Assembly (NCBI GenBank): GCA_022592445.1
Contig: JABYQR010000019.1
Span: 208,330-272,329 of the forward strand
DNA: 64,000 bases
Reading direction: 5' to 3'
Origin: Cytidiella melzeri
Taxonomy: Eukaryota > Basidiomycota > Agaricomycetes > Polyporales > Irpicaceae
Positions within the stretch are counted from its first letter, which is position 1, and each line of letters starts with the position of its first letter. Shown one piece after another: positions 11,450 to 22,207 of this stretch. Made by a program: the position numbers and the translations under genes. The notes under the pieces were generated by a model, which was not told the DNA's origin, ran no database searches, and worked only from the letters and a program-made list of their open reading frames with translations.

Positions 11450-13201
11450 TTACACGTCACTGAGTTCGCCCTCTTCTTTCTCATCATCAGCTTTAAGTTT
11501 CGTAGGTGGAGGCTGTGTAACAGGGACCGTGCGTGAGGTTTCCGGTATTGAGGCCGATGTTACAGGTGGTACAGGAGCGGATGCAGGTATGTGTGGGGAA
11601 GGGGATTTCAGTTTGGGAGACTGAACATCAGCTTGGGCCTGGTAGTCGTCGTGGGCGGAGGGAACGGGTGCGATCTTGTGCGGGGTATCAACATCCATCA
11701 TAGATAGCGACTGAGCAGGGTGAGCTTGGGCGGTATCTTCGTCCTCGACAGATGTCAACCGCAATGGACTAGGCCTAGTCGAAGCGGGCTTGCTTCGAGT
11801 GGTGCGTACCCTCGGATCGTCGGAGGAATGTTCGTCCGGCATTCGAGCACCTTTGTCCGAGGCTAGCTTGCTTGTTGTCGGCTCTGCTGTTGTGTCTGTC
11901 ACATCATCCATTTCCATTGGAACGTCCGCGGTGGCTGGTGGTATTGTCGCCGTCGGTGCATTCTTTTCAAGTAAACCATCACCGCCGTGTGAGAGGGCGT
12001 CCCCTGCGCCTGCTGGGCTCTGAACCGCCGCCGCAGCCTCTGTCTTCTCCTCCGCATCCTGGGCGGGAGACTGCCTGCCAGCGTCCACAGTGTCCACGGG
12101 AAGATCATCCTCAGATGACCTCTTAGCTCCCACACTTCTCGTATTCCTCGTGTTAGCTGCGATTGATACCGACACCGACGTGGATGTTGTCTCGCTCGCG
12201 CTGGATTCCCGCCTCTTGGGAACTGCAGCACGTGACCGACGGGAGCGCGTAGATCGCGTGGTGGCTTCGACAGGCTCACCAGCGGCAGTAGTCGCCTGGT
12301 CTGCATCTGCTTCGGCCTCGATGTCCTCAGCATTTGCTTCCGCAACCACAGCAGGCCCTGCGAGTGGCGAGGCGAACGCAGCCGCAGCGCCCCTTGGGTT
12401 TCTGGTTCGTCGATTAACGGGGTTTGGATAAGTTCCATCCCCGTCATCTACCTCCTTCCTCCTTCTCTTCCCGCCTGCTCCTCCTGCTGCGCCTGTAGCC
12501 GCAGCCCGTCTCTTTCTAGGGCTTGTCGAGCGCGGTTGAGATGGCGCGTCCGCAGGCGGCGGCATTCTGCCATTTACCGTGTTCCCTACGTCATTCACTT
12601 CATCTTCATCTCCTGCGGTCACCTCGCGCAGCTTCGCCGCTGGTCGTCGAGCGCGTGACGAAGAACGGCGTGCATCGACCTCTTGTGAAGATAACTGGGT
12701 CCGTATGTCGTGGTCGTCGATGTTTACTGCGTTGCTGGAGAGTCCGAATATGGCAGGGTCTAATTCCGGTAGAGAGAGCGCTAATTGGCCTTTAGGGTGG
12801 TACAGTGGTAAAGGAGGCTCTGTAGTTCGATACACGTGCTTTTGGTTGATGTGGGCGTATACATCACTTTCGGACGTGCTACTGCTCGCGGTGCTGGAGG
12901 CTGAGTGTGCTGGTCGCGCGTGTGCAACGGCTGTACAGAGGCACCCCTTGGTTGTTAACAATGTGGATGGTGCCTTTTGCCTTCACTTACTTTCCATGCG
13001 TAGTTCGACAATGCCGTTAGTCGAAGGTGATTTGTACGTTCGCAATTGTTTCCTTCGTATCTTTGAGATGGAAAGGGGCGCTATAGGGGGGGTTTCGGAC
13101 AATGGGCCTACATGCCGTTCGGGCTGGTGTGCCAGCCTTTCCACAGGTAACGTGAAGGGGTGTCGGGAGCCATGTACCGTTGTAGAGAACGGGTCTCCCA
13201 T
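11450..13201 (-). CDS. low-complexity, probably nuclear protein of unknown function
   Basis: Two exons: 13201-12991 and 12930-11450, joined by a 60 nt GTAAGT...ACAG intron that keeps frame (last codons ME then T). The protein is about 560 residues. The first ~140 residues are the most ordered (TYKSPSTNGIVELRME, YAHINQKHVYRTTEPP, LSLPELDPAIFGL) and are probably the conserved part. The rest is dominated by Ala, Pro, Ser, Glu and basic clusters such as SPRKRRAAATG, GGKRRRKE and RSTRSRRSRAAVPKRR that look like nuclear localisation signals. It ends in the acidic tail EEGELSDV. Disorder, charge and NLS-like clusters suggest a chromatin or RNA-associated protein; this is inference. I do not recognise a domain. 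Confidence 0.65.
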
Positions 13202-14617
13202 TGTAACAGATGATGAGGTCGAGTTGTAGAAAGAAGTGTGGTCAAACCGGCTCGGGGTGCAGCAGCTTGAGAGGAACTACAAGGCAGGTTGCGATAATTG
13301 CAGTTTCGCGACCACTCGGCGCCAAACACATCATACAAATGCACACGTGGTTATCTAATCTAATCGGTGTGACCTGTTGTGACTGGACGCGTTCTAAGGA
13401 TTCGAAGCCCGTTCAAGCACTGTACCGTATACCTGAACTGGACACGAAACCATCGAAGAAAGCCTTCAACAGTTTCTTACGTGCTGCTTTTCTGCGCAGC
13501 ATTGTTTCCAGGTGGCTAGTGACCATGACTGCGGGTCGCAACAGTTACCGCCATTGCATGCGACGGGTACGCAGCGGTGAAAGCTCATCAACGGGCATGT
13601 CTGCGGTCTGTGAAGCAGAGCTATGGAGATAATTGCTGCTGTAAGGTGGACGGTGATTTCTATAGTTCGGCCACCGGAGATTTGAGGAACTAGCGCAGTT
13701 TATGATTGCGTGCACAGTCGAAGTTAACAAGCGAAGAATAAATCATTGTGAACCCCATGAATTACGGCGGATAGGTAGCGGAACTAAGATGGTTCGCTAT
13801 CTACTTGTCTCCGATGCTTTGGTTGTCATCACTGCCTTGATGTTTTCATCAAGCTTGAAATGCATGAAAGAAAGCAGGAGTACGTACAGTGCTACACGTG
13901 GCATTTGCGGTATAGGTATCGGTCAACGTTGTCATCTTCAAGCACCGTTAGCACTCCTGAGCGGTGATGTTTTGCCACTTTCTAAGGGGTTGAGCTTTGA
14001 CTCCATTCCGCATTCCGCCACCGGATCTTGTTACCACGGTGGTGAACGACTTGTTGAGCTTTCAGAGTACGGGAAAAGGAATGTGTGCATTATTATCATG
14101 TGATGAGCATTGTTTGGTAAACAATGAGCGGCAGCACGGACCCACCTTTCCCGTATATGCCGATACATAAGTGCGAGACCAAAGAGAAAGCGTCCTTCAC
14201 TTAAGGAGCCAAAAGATACGACGTAGCGGCAGTGAATTGCATCATTACCAGCCCGATAGGGTCAGTCCTACGAGAACAGCTATCGGTCACTCGATTTGGT
14301 GAGACACATATCGCAGACATAGCGTAGGTTGGGCGAGCCCGTAGCCGCTAGATGACCGGAGGTGTTCTCTCCTTGGTGGAGAGAAGGGGTGCAATCGCTC
14401 TGCTCCAGCTGTGCCGCCTGGGGACTGCGAACACGGACGAGCTTGCGACCGAGGAGCCTGGAACATCTTTACGGGAAGGGTGTATTTCAGGTCCGATAGG
14501 ACTTTTGAAGCGTAGTAAGATCGACAGGGTGGCAGAGAATCGCAGACAGCGGAGCTGTTCACGCTCCAGGACGCGCTCCAGCGCTGCGGTGCTCTCATTC
14601 CTTGACGAAAAGTATGT

Positions 14618-15145
14618 CTAGGACGTGATCATGACAACGTTGGCCTGGTTCAACAAGAACAAATTGCATCGCACCTGCATTATGATTAAGTCAAAGGAAA
14701 CTCCACGCAATTCGTACTTGTTTGAATGTACCTGAGCTTGCGAGTTGCCAACGACATCGTAGGCAATGCAGATATCGGCTATAATTGACCCAGAATTGTT
14801 CCACTTCGCGCCCGGCGGAGCGAAGGCTGTGAAGCGACTATCGCTGTATTTGTTTCTGGATGACAAGTGTGAGTAAGACGGATAGAAGGCTGTGTATATG
14901 TCAGCGTGGCCGCAAGTGTAACAATTACAGCTAGATTCAATTAAACTTGCCTTAGACAATGACTCCAAAGCGACTGGCCTAATTCCCCGGAATGATAATT
15001 GTACAATTCGTCGACTGAGGATACTCGTGTCACCGTCCTCTTCTGACGAAAAGTGGGTAAATTGAAAAGGGCTTGCACTGGTATCTGTAGTGAGAGGCAA
15101 TTGCGAGGATGAAACCAGTGAGTTGCTGTACACCCTGCTATGCAA
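14618..15145 (-). CDS. weak hypothetical gene
   Basis: An open frame of 175 codons ending MITS. It contains a serine-rich start and a more protein-like segment (FTAFAPPGAKWNNSG, ADICIAYDVVGNSQAQ). A plausible in-phase intron (GTACATTC...ATAATGCAG) would join NSQAQ to VRCNLFLLNQANVV. A GC-AG-like donor (AAG|GCAAGT) lies upstream but its acceptor does not keep frame. No domain is recognised and the real 5' end is unknown; the frame may run further upstream towards 15288. This could be a decayed gene or chance. Confidence 0.25.
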   Translation of the reverse strand: MHSRVYSNSLVSSSQLPLTTDTSASPFQFTHFSSEEDGDTSILSRRIVQLSFRGIRPVALESLSKASLIESSCNCYTCGHADIYTAFYPSYSHLSSRNKYSDSRFTAFAPPGAKWNNSGSIIADICIAYDVVGNSQAQVHSNKYELRGVSFDLIIMQVRCNLFLLNQANVVMITS

Positions 15146-15974
15146 GGACTGTTAGCAGGATTTCTACAAGTCGTCCGTCCCTCTGTTTGGCTGTGTACGG
15201 GCGGCAAACAGCGATTTGACACGTTTGCGACCTGAAAAGGCAGGCATAGTCTTGAAGCGCGTCTAGTGCGGTTGTCCTCTGTCTCCAACCTGACTCATGC
15301 GAACCGATGTCGGGATCTCTGCACTGACTCGTTCCTCGTCAGCCTGCGATATCTGCGGGCGCAGCTCTCTGGTATGTGTCCTCTGCAGGCTTTGTAAACT
15401 GGAATGCAGGCGCAGTGAGTTAACGTAATGACAGCAGTCATACCGACGTAGAGAAGAACCCTGGGCTCATTGTGTTAGCACAGCCGCGACACACACTTTT
15501 GATGGCACATGCGGTCATCTCTGATAGCTATGTTCTAACTGTTTTCTGGCTAGCTGACATCGTTGCAGATACTGGTACCGCCGGTCGACTTGTCCCGTTC
15601 GCTCTTGATGAGTGACCGGCTTTCCCGTCACTGGCAGCTCAGATGCTATCACGGAATACAGCTGCTTTACTACTTGGGCGCGTATTACAAGAAAAACACG
15701 TACGCATGTCTACTTGCAACGTCGGCGTGCACAGCCTTTGTCCTCTCGCAAACAAACTCATACGTGTGACTCTCCCCCCAGCCAGTCCCGCTAGATGGCC
15801 AGAGTCTCGGCTCCGGCCGCCTTTTCCCCTCGGGTTTCGTGAAGCTGGGCGGTACGCTCTTTTGACTCGAGGATCGTGTAGGCGGGGGACTAAGTCCGGT
15901 CCTCCACAACCGGAGCCCACCGAACCACTTGGCCAGTCGCACCGAGTATCCTATGCATCTATCATGGAGTGCAG

Positions 15975-15982
15975 TATATATA
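15975..15982 (+). promoter_or_regulatory. TATA box of the small dsRBD gene
   Basis: TATATATA, 118 nt upstream of the ATG at 16100, followed by a pyrimidine-rich leader (CTCCTCTCACATCCCATCC region), as is common ahead of basidiomycete start sites. The position fits a core promoter with a leader of about 85-90 nt. Confidence 0.5.
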
Positions 15983-16099
15983 CGCAGCAAACATGAGTCG
16001 AAATGCTCATTCTCCTCTCACATCCCATCCTCCCCTCGTCTCCTCTCTCAATATCCTCGTCGTAGCTCATTCTTCATACTACTACAAGCCACTAACACG

Positions 16100-16484
16100 A
16101 TGTCAAGAGGACAAGCTGAAAACCGTAAGCGTGTTGAAATGTCTTGTCTTGGGCGCAGCATTGCTAACACATTTCTTAAATAGACTGGCGCATGGAGCTC
16201 AACAACCACCTCCAGAACAGCGGCGGCACAAAGATGCTCAGCTGGGAGGTTTACCCATCCGGTCCATCTCATGATGTCGTCTGGACCGCGACTGTTTTCA
16301 GTAAGTTATCTCGCGAATTCTCGCAAAGCCTTAGTTGTAACTCATGTTCTTGACAGTTCGCGGAGCTCCCTATGCGAGATGCGTGAGCTCTCGCCAGAAT
16401 GTTGCCAAGGAGGAAGCGGCAAGGCAGGCACTCCAAACATTGCTCCAACTGGAGGCTCAAGCTGCTCAGCGCGTACGCTACTAA
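16100..16484 (+). CDS. stand-alone double-stranded RNA-binding domain protein
   Basis: Three exons, 16100-16124, 16184-16300 and 16357-16484, both introns GT-AG (59 and 56 nt) and in phase. The product is about 89 residues and consists of almost nothing but one DRBM. It opens MSRGQAENHWRMELNNHLQ (helix 1). The first two beta strands follow (MLSWEVYPSGPSHDVVW, then TATVFIRGAPYARCVSS). The helix 2 motif NVAKEEAARQALQTLL matches the classical xAKxxAAxxAL signature, with Lys at the site that contacts the RNA backbone. It ends AQRVRY. A single dsRBD without catalytic domain usually acts as an RNA-binding adaptor or competitor, for example toward Dicer, ADAR or RNase III enzymes; which one applies is unknown. 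The TATA box at 15975 supports an independent gene. Confidence 0.8.
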
Positions 16485-16626
16485 TCCAAAGCACTCAATC
16501 TCATCATGCAAGTCCTTCTTTTTCCATCCAGTGATTCAATCGCACTATATTTACTCTCTCAATGCAGATTATCTCTCTCGTCTTGGCTTAACATATGATT
16601 TAATTTAATGTTCATCTGCTCGGAAT

Positions 16627-16645
16627 CCTCTCTCTCTCTCTCTCC
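16627..16645. repeat. (CT)n microsatellite
   Basis: An uninterrupted CT dinucleotide tract in the 3' flank of the dsRBD gene, probably within its 3' UTR. Confidence 0.8.
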
Positions 16646-16770
16646 TCGTCTTCGTCTTCGTCTCTAAATATGTTGCTCTCACCTCCTCCTCTTCGGATAC
16701 TCTATTCGCATAGAGCTCCCTGCTCTTAATTCGTCCCGGACTTTCGTACTTATGTCGTATCCTATGGACG

Positions 16771-16802
16771 TTCTCTCTCTCCCTCTCTCCCTCTCTCCCT
16801 CT
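16771..16802. repeat. (TCTCTCCC)n pyrimidine tract
   Basis: Tandem 8-nt pyrimidine units (CTCTCTCC repeated about three times) downstream of the dsRBD gene. All pyrimidine on the plus strand. Confidence 0.7.
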
Positions 16803-17638
16803 GTTCTTCTCATCCAAGTATTATTTCTTGCCTTGTTCTTTCTCTCATACGGCCAAGCCACATATGTTGTATATCGGGTGCTACCTTGCTTCTCACCTAA
16901 TAGCCCTCTCCTTCCCCTCAAATACAGCGTAGATACAGGAGCCCTGATCGCACCCGTACTATAGTACCAAGTTGGTCACTTCTGGTATTCCCCGCATTGT
17001 ATAATCACGAACCCGTTCGCCCTCTGGCAGTGCACCGCACGTCAAGTCAAATAACCTACCAATTGACAGATGATGCAATGCCGCACCCCAGTACTTACAT
17101 GTCTAAGATTGATAATTCTGACACTCTCGTCTTGCTGTGTACTTGAAAGGTTCCTGGGGGCACTGGCACAGCGCCCTTGAACCTCAACGGATCAGGCGTT
17201 GTTCGATCAACGCCGACCGTAGTACCTGGACCATCGCCGCGATCTCGATACAATATACCCTGATATAATCAACATACGTACATACAGTGTTGCATATTAT
17301 TGTACATGTTGGCCATGGAGAGCTTAGTAGAGGCTCGACGAGACACACTGCCCCAGTCAACCTGGCTAAATGAAACCAAAGGCCGAGTCTTACTTAGCCC
17401 AATCAATGTATATAAAAATATCTACAAGCAGTAGAATGAGATCGTTCCGTATTATGCACTACGAGATACCACGACAACTAAATAACATACCAGTACAAAG
17501 CCTCCCCTAGCTAGAATAATAATAATACTTCATAAGTAGTACGCCGTTGACAATGTGACTTCGATATGCAAATCATTAAACTACGCAGCCATTTCACCTC
17601 ATTAATCCGTGTATCACCCTACAAGACCGACTCCAGGC
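16803..17638. other. AT-rich intergenic, no gene seen
   Basis: Convergent intergenic region between the dsRBD gene (+) and the phosphatase (-). It is AT-rich, with runs such as ATAATAATAATAC near 17517-17530. No coding signal or structured RNA is recognised; probably the two 3' UTRs. Confidence 0.5.
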
Positions 17639-19589
17639 TCATCTCCATCCGCCACCGCCCTTCGCCCTCAAGAATTCCACATACTCTACCAGAAACCTGA
17701 CCTGCTCAAACGTCTCAACAGCCTTGGCGCTCCTCCTCCTCCGCACGAGCGTGATCACGCGTTCAATAAGCTGCAGCGTGTCCCTCCGGACGCCGCTCGA
17801 CCGTACACAACTTCCAATTTCCTCCTTCGAGTCTTTGTTCCCGCCGTTATCTCCGAGTTCCAAACTTTGATTCGTGCCTTCTGGAACAGACGGACCGTTC
17901 CCGGAGACAGCACAAGAACCACCTGCGTCTCCTTGCCTCGATTGACCCAAATCATCCTCATTCGACGTCATCGTGGTCGTTGTCTTCAGCGTTTCATCCG
18001 TCGAATCACCATCCTTGCCCCCATCCTTACCGCCGTGCTCCATCTGCATCTCAGCCTCATCCACCCACCCACACAATCCCAGCTTGAGCGCCCAACAACA
18101 CGCGACGAGCCCAGCGCGTCCAACGCCCCCTCGGCAGTGCACGAGGACCGGTGTACCGTTGAGCGTGTATGTGTGTATGAGACGATTGAGGTGCTCGTCC
18201 AGAGCGTGTACGGAGGACGGGGCGAGGCCTTCAGGTATTGGGATGCTGTGTCACAAGTCGAGTCAGTGGATTGGGATTGACTCGGAGTGTACGTGCGAAG
18301 GGAGTCATTCAAGAGATGTGTTTGACGTACCGTAAGACGTCCAGTCCGACCTTGTCGGCCGTGCGCGCGTACTCAGCCCAGGGTGCACCGAGGTAATGCA
18401 GTTCTTCGTCATCCAAGCAACTGATGAACTTATCAATATGGATCTGGGGCAACACTAGGAGGAATAGAAACTCACCAAACGATACAACCAACACCTACAT
18501 CCCTCATTCTCTGCAGATCCTGCTGTAGGTCCCGACACACCCCACCACGTCCGTTCACAGGTCCGCCCAGTCGCACCTTTTTACCCGGACAAGAAGATAG
18601 GAGTAAGTTACCCAAGAAAGATGTCTCTCGGTGATCATGATGTGGTTCAAGACGCTGTTGTTGTGAGGAGTGAGCAATGCCGAAGCTTGTGGGGAGAGGT
18701 TCCGATATCGACCGCCTGAACTCGAGGCTCGGTCTTTGCGAAGGTACGACGACGGGTGGGTGCCTACAGGAAAAATGCCCATCATCAATCACGATGAGCT
18801 CTAACATACATGAATCACTTGCACGCTAAAACCGCAACTCTTTGCACGCTCAGCCAGCGTCCCAGGACCATTGTTTTCTGGCAGGTGTGTAGACGCCAAA
18901 ACGGTCTGCGGACACTTCTTCCCTAACCTGGCAGCGTCTGCAGCGCGGAGAGTCGCAGACACCGACTGCTCCATCACCTGCTGGTCTTTTTGTTGCAGCT
19001 GTGACAGCTCCTTCTTTTTCGAACTGGATAGCAGAGACACGGAGAGCTTCCGTCCTTTTTTTGGCGCCACAGCACCGGCCAAATGTGCGGATTTCTTGAC
19101 TTCAGGTGTGCTCAAGAGAGACGTGGACGTTGCGGAGCTGATACTGGCTGAAAGTGGCAAAATGGAAGGTAGGCCAGGGATCTTGAAGCCGACGCTCGTG
19201 GTGGCGATCACTGCCTTGCCAGTCTTCACGATCTTCTGGTTCCAGAGAAAGTTGACGAGACTGGGTTGCCGCGGACTGTGGTAGATGGATTTGTTCGGAG
19301 CATGGTGATGTGGGTGAGGTGAAGTTAGTTGACGAGCAGGGTGCACATGCGAAAACAGTGGACAATGTGCGGAATTCGCTATGGGAGGAATAGACGAAGG
19401 ATGCCATGATGGGGGTGGAGGCTGTTGCGGTTTGGCTGATGAAAACGTAGGACGAGAGGTAAGGCGGTGTAGTTGCAGTGGATATGGGACATCGAAGAGT
19501 GTGGGAGAGGATGTAGATGTAGTCCGTGCCAGATGAGATGAGATGAGGGGTATCAGTTCGGTGGGTATAAGGGATGATATGCTGTCCAA
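17639..19589 (-). CDS. dual-specificity/tyrosine phosphatase, CDKN3-like
   Basis: Cysteine-based protein phosphatase. The active-site P-loop VHCRGGVGRAGLVACCW near 18085-18143 fits HCx5R(S/T/A) with the catalytic Cys and Arg present. Upstream exons give SCPGKKVRLGGPVNGRGG, CRDLQQDLQRMRDVGV, CCLDDEELHYLGAPW (carrying the likely general-acid Asp region) and IPIPEGLAPSS. This order is typical of the CDKN3/KAP-like group that dephosphorylates cyclin-dependent kinases. Clear introns join GCIV-C to CLDDEE and DVLR to IPIPEG. The N-terminal ~250 residues are Pro/Ser/His-rich and look disordered. The junctions between the first exon (ending near 18805) and the SCPGKKV block were not settled. After the P-loop there is an acidic low-complexity insert (GGKDGGKDGDSTDE) before a helical tail (LLRRRRSAKAVETFEQ-like) ending near 17639. 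Confidence 0.75.
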
Positions 19590-19883
19590 GTTGTTAGCGA
19601 AATTTCATGTACGAGCTGAGCAAGCGGAATAATCAGATGCTGAGCGCGTATATGCATGAGATTATAACAGGAATTGGCGGTAGATGGAGGGACATGACTG
19701 ATCTGGTCGCGCATCCATCAGCGGCACATGACGATCGATAGATTTGGGAAACAGAAGCAGGGTGTTTATGAAATATTATGGTGAGATCACCGTCAAGCAA
19801 TGGGGTCTTGTGATCCACGATTTGAAGCTTGTACACACAGCAAAGTATAGCAAGACACAGCACAAATCAAAGCATGGCCGTAC

Positions 19884-20704
19884 TCACTTGATGGGATGTG
19901 TTTCTGATGTCTTTACGGCAGATGCACTTGCATCTGTAGAGTGGGGTGGTGGTGCTGTTACTGCCAGTTGAGAAGTGAGTGGTGAAGATATCGCACTGAG
20001 AAGCTCTTCTTGCAGCCCATTAGAGGAAGTGGGCACGTTGAGCTCAGGTCCGCCGACAGATGAGAAGTTGCAAGTGCATGGCAACGATGTGCGGGAATTG
20101 TTGGACGGCCACCACGCCTGTGCATCTGAATAGCGTGCCTGTTGATGCTGGAGCTGCTGGTAGTACTGTGGTGCCTGCACAGATAACGGAATGTATGGCA
20201 AGGGCGCGCCTGCCATGGACGCGGTAATGAGTGCAAGAACCGGTGCGAGGCAGGGCGAGACGCGTACCTGTCAGGCCAAACTTGAGGCAGTTGTACTCGC
20301 TTGTGTGATGCTGCGACGCGAGGGCTGCAAGGTGCTTTTGTCCAGAGGGTCAATGTAGGAAAGAGAGTCAAAGGTCGATGCTAGCTGGTGCGTACCTGCT
20401 CCGTCAAGTGTTCCTCCGAGGATCTTGAGGAGGGCGCGTCGGACACACTATCTTTTTGGAATTGTTCCACTTTTGTTTCGGCGACCGCGTGCAGTTTGGA
20501 TGACTGTTCGATGACGACGGGAGACATAAAGACGAGCCTCTTTCGACCGTCGACGCGTTGTCGAAAGCAGGCTGCGGTGCGATGCTGGCTGGGGAGCGTA
20601 AGGAGGAGGAGGTTTTCCAACGCTGAAACGTTAACCGTCTCGGCGCTGAACTTGCAGGAATCTTGGCCAGGCGCGTCATTGCTCGGCACGTGTTTTTTCC
20701 GCAA
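19884..20704 (-). CDS. hypothetical protein, Gln/Ser-rich C terminus
   Basis: Three exons can be chained: about 20704-20396, then a short exon reading HLAALASQHHTSEYNCLKF, then about 20218-19884. Both introns are GT-AG (GTACGC donors) and frame is kept. The first exon gives a compact segment (VNVSALENLLLLTLPS, RKRLVFMSPVVIEQ) and an acidic Ser-rich end (SSRSSEEHLTEQ). The last exon has a Gln-rich run (YYQQLQHQQARYSD) and ends THPIK. No domain was recognised. The gene diverges from the membrane-protein gene beginning near 21172. Confidence 0.55.
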
Positions 20705-21171
20705 ACGTGATTGATCTCACATTTAGAGAACTGCCTGCGTGTTTTCCTCTTCCACAACACGCACGCACACTTTATTGAGTGCACAACAGGAATACACATC
20801 CTCGACTTAATCTTCGGTGCCTATAAGATGCAAAGGACACGACCTGCTGCGCTGATACAGTACATTAGGCTGCGAGCTTGAGGCTATTCAGAGGTAACGT
20901 CATGCCACTCTCGTTCGCCCCATCTCCCGACATGCCACACCAGCCATGGAAGTCGTCAGACCCTGTCGTCCGCAAGATACTCTCTTGATCGATGAACGTT
21001 GGGGATGTTGCGGCTATCGTGTTGGTGAACAATTGGGGAGGCCACAGTTCGGCTGCAGGATTGGTAAACAGGCAGTCAAGTACGACAAAACTTCAGCTTC
21101 CCCTGCTCACCCCACTACTGCAGGAAAATATTGCCTCTGAATCTCAGTCGATACTCAGACCTTCAGCTGCA
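20705..21171. promoter_or_regulatory. divergent intergenic region
   Basis: About 470 nt between two divergently read genes. An open frame from 20992 is continuous with the downstream gene, so its true start could lie here instead of 21172. No other gene is evident. Confidence 0.35.
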
Positions 21172-21829
21172 ATGGCAAAACGCGCTCCTCAGACGGTCCC
21201 CACAAACGTGAGCGTTGTACTTGAATCCTCGTGCAGCTATGGTCGATAACTTCTTTTATTTTCCATAGATTCCTCCTGGGTTGACACCTCCCTCACCCCT
21301 GACAGCATCCGTCCCATTGTCCTCGGCGCCGACATTGTTACCAGGTTTGCACTCAGTCTTACCTTCACCTCCGTCCTTTACCTTACCTTCTACGTCCCTC
21401 GCTGTACCGACACACTCTCTCCCATCCATCGCCCTACCATCAATATCTCCGCTGTCGATTTCCTTGCCAAATCTCCCAGATCCCTCTGATTTCCCCTCTC
21501 CTTCCTTACCTTCGATTTCCCTAAGCTTACCATCGTTCTCTCCACCCTCAATCGCACTACCGTCTATCCCTCTCCCATCGCTTTCTCTGCCATCTATTCC
21601 AGAGCCCTTTTCATCCTCGCAAGACAACACCGATATTGCGCCCATTGTCGGTGGCGTGGTCGGCGGTGTGGGTGGACTTGGTGTGATCCTTGGCTCACTG
21701 CTGCTGTGGTGGTATCTGCGGGGTCGGAAGAGAGCTCGCGATAATTCGGAGTCTAACGAGAGATTGTCAGGCGAGAAGCAGCCAGTCACCTCATCGCCGC
21801 CTTTGAACGGTACGAGCGTGGATGTCTAG
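21172..21829 (+). CDS. Pro/Ser-rich single-pass membrane protein
   Basis: Two exons in phase: MAKRAPQTVPTN up to 21207, then IPPGLTPPSPLTASV from about 21268 to the stop at 21829. The body is a long Pro/Ser/Leu-rich segment with repeating LPSI-type units (SLPSIALPSIPLPSLSLPSI). A single transmembrane helix follows (GGVVGGVGGLGVILGSLLLWWYL), then a basic stop-transfer sequence RGRKRARD and a short cytoplasmic tail ending TSVDV. This architecture is shared with fungal wall-stress sensor-like and Mid2-like proteins, where the Ser/Thr-rich ectodomain is O-mannosylated. No signal peptide is visible. An upstream in-frame ATG at 20992 would add about 60 residues. Confidence 0.6.
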
Positions 21830-22106
21830 GTGAGTATGTTGAGCGACAAGGGGAAGGAGTGGTGTTGACGGCACAAATTCAAATGTACAGCTGTGGATTC
21901 TACCAAGTTACAGGCATTGGTTTGAACGCTTTACGCGCATAGAGAACCAAGCAACCTCGTATATATATAGACTTTGAGAGCTGTTACTACACATATAGAC
22001 ACTGCAGAGGCAAGCTGTGACTCAGATGTGCGAGTGTTTCACCGTTCCCATAAATCTCTCCTATTCGAATGAAGTATGAGATGCCCAAAAACGCTCTTCT
22101 CTCCAT

Positions 22107-22199
22107 GGCGAGATGGCCGAGCGGTCTAAGGCGCCAGACTAAGGCACATCATGTGTGATCTGGTCCGAAAGGGCGTGGGTTCGAATCCCACTCTCGTCA
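22107..22199 (+). tRNA. tRNA-Leu(AAG) with a 13-nt intron
   Basis: The acceptor stem GGCGAGA pairs with TCTCGTC (one G-T), with A as discriminator. A D arm (TGGCCGAGCGG, box A) follows, then the anticodon stem CCAGA/TCTGG. The loop CTAAGG places AAG at positions 34-36. An insert of about 13 nt after position 37 is the canonical site of nuclear tRNA introns. The variable arm is long, as in class II tRNAs, and the T arm is GTGGGTTCGAATCCCAC (box B). Long variable arm, A73 and the AAG anticodon together indicate leucine. Confidence 0.93.
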
Positions 22200-22202
22200 G
22201 TC

Positions 22203-22207
22203 TTTTT
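22203..22207 (+). terminator. RNA polymerase III terminator
   Basis: A TTTTT run four nt after the tRNA-Leu discriminator base, the usual Pol III stop signal. Confidence 0.75.

Larger units (their letters stand above)
13202..16099. other. intergenic stretch with one weak gene candidate
   Basis: No recognised family in 2.9 kb. Open frames at 13210-13632, 13702-14103 and 14352-14621 (plus) and 14287-14598 (minus) show no consistent splicing. A possible minus-strand gene at 14618-15145 is listed separately. The TATATATA at 15975-15982 belongs to the dsRNA-binding gene downstream. Confidence 0.35.

Noticed and set aside
11790..12431. Plus-strand frames opposite the low-complexity nuclear protein
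   Set aside because: Shadows caused by codon bias on the minus strand; no domain and no independent signals.
13210..14103. Plus-strand frames upstream of the nuclear-type protein gene
   Set aside because: No domain, repeated frame changes without splice sites, and amino-acid composition typical of random translation.
16620..16810. Pyrimidine tracts as a possible promoter of the frame at 16752
   Set aside because: The frame is built largely from the repeat itself and lies in the 3' flank of the dsRBD gene.
21256..21789. Long minus-strand open frame rich in Gly/Asp/Glu
   Set aside because: It is the mirror of the Pro/Ser-rich coding exon on the plus strand. Composition is explained by the repeat, and no start context or splice signals support it.
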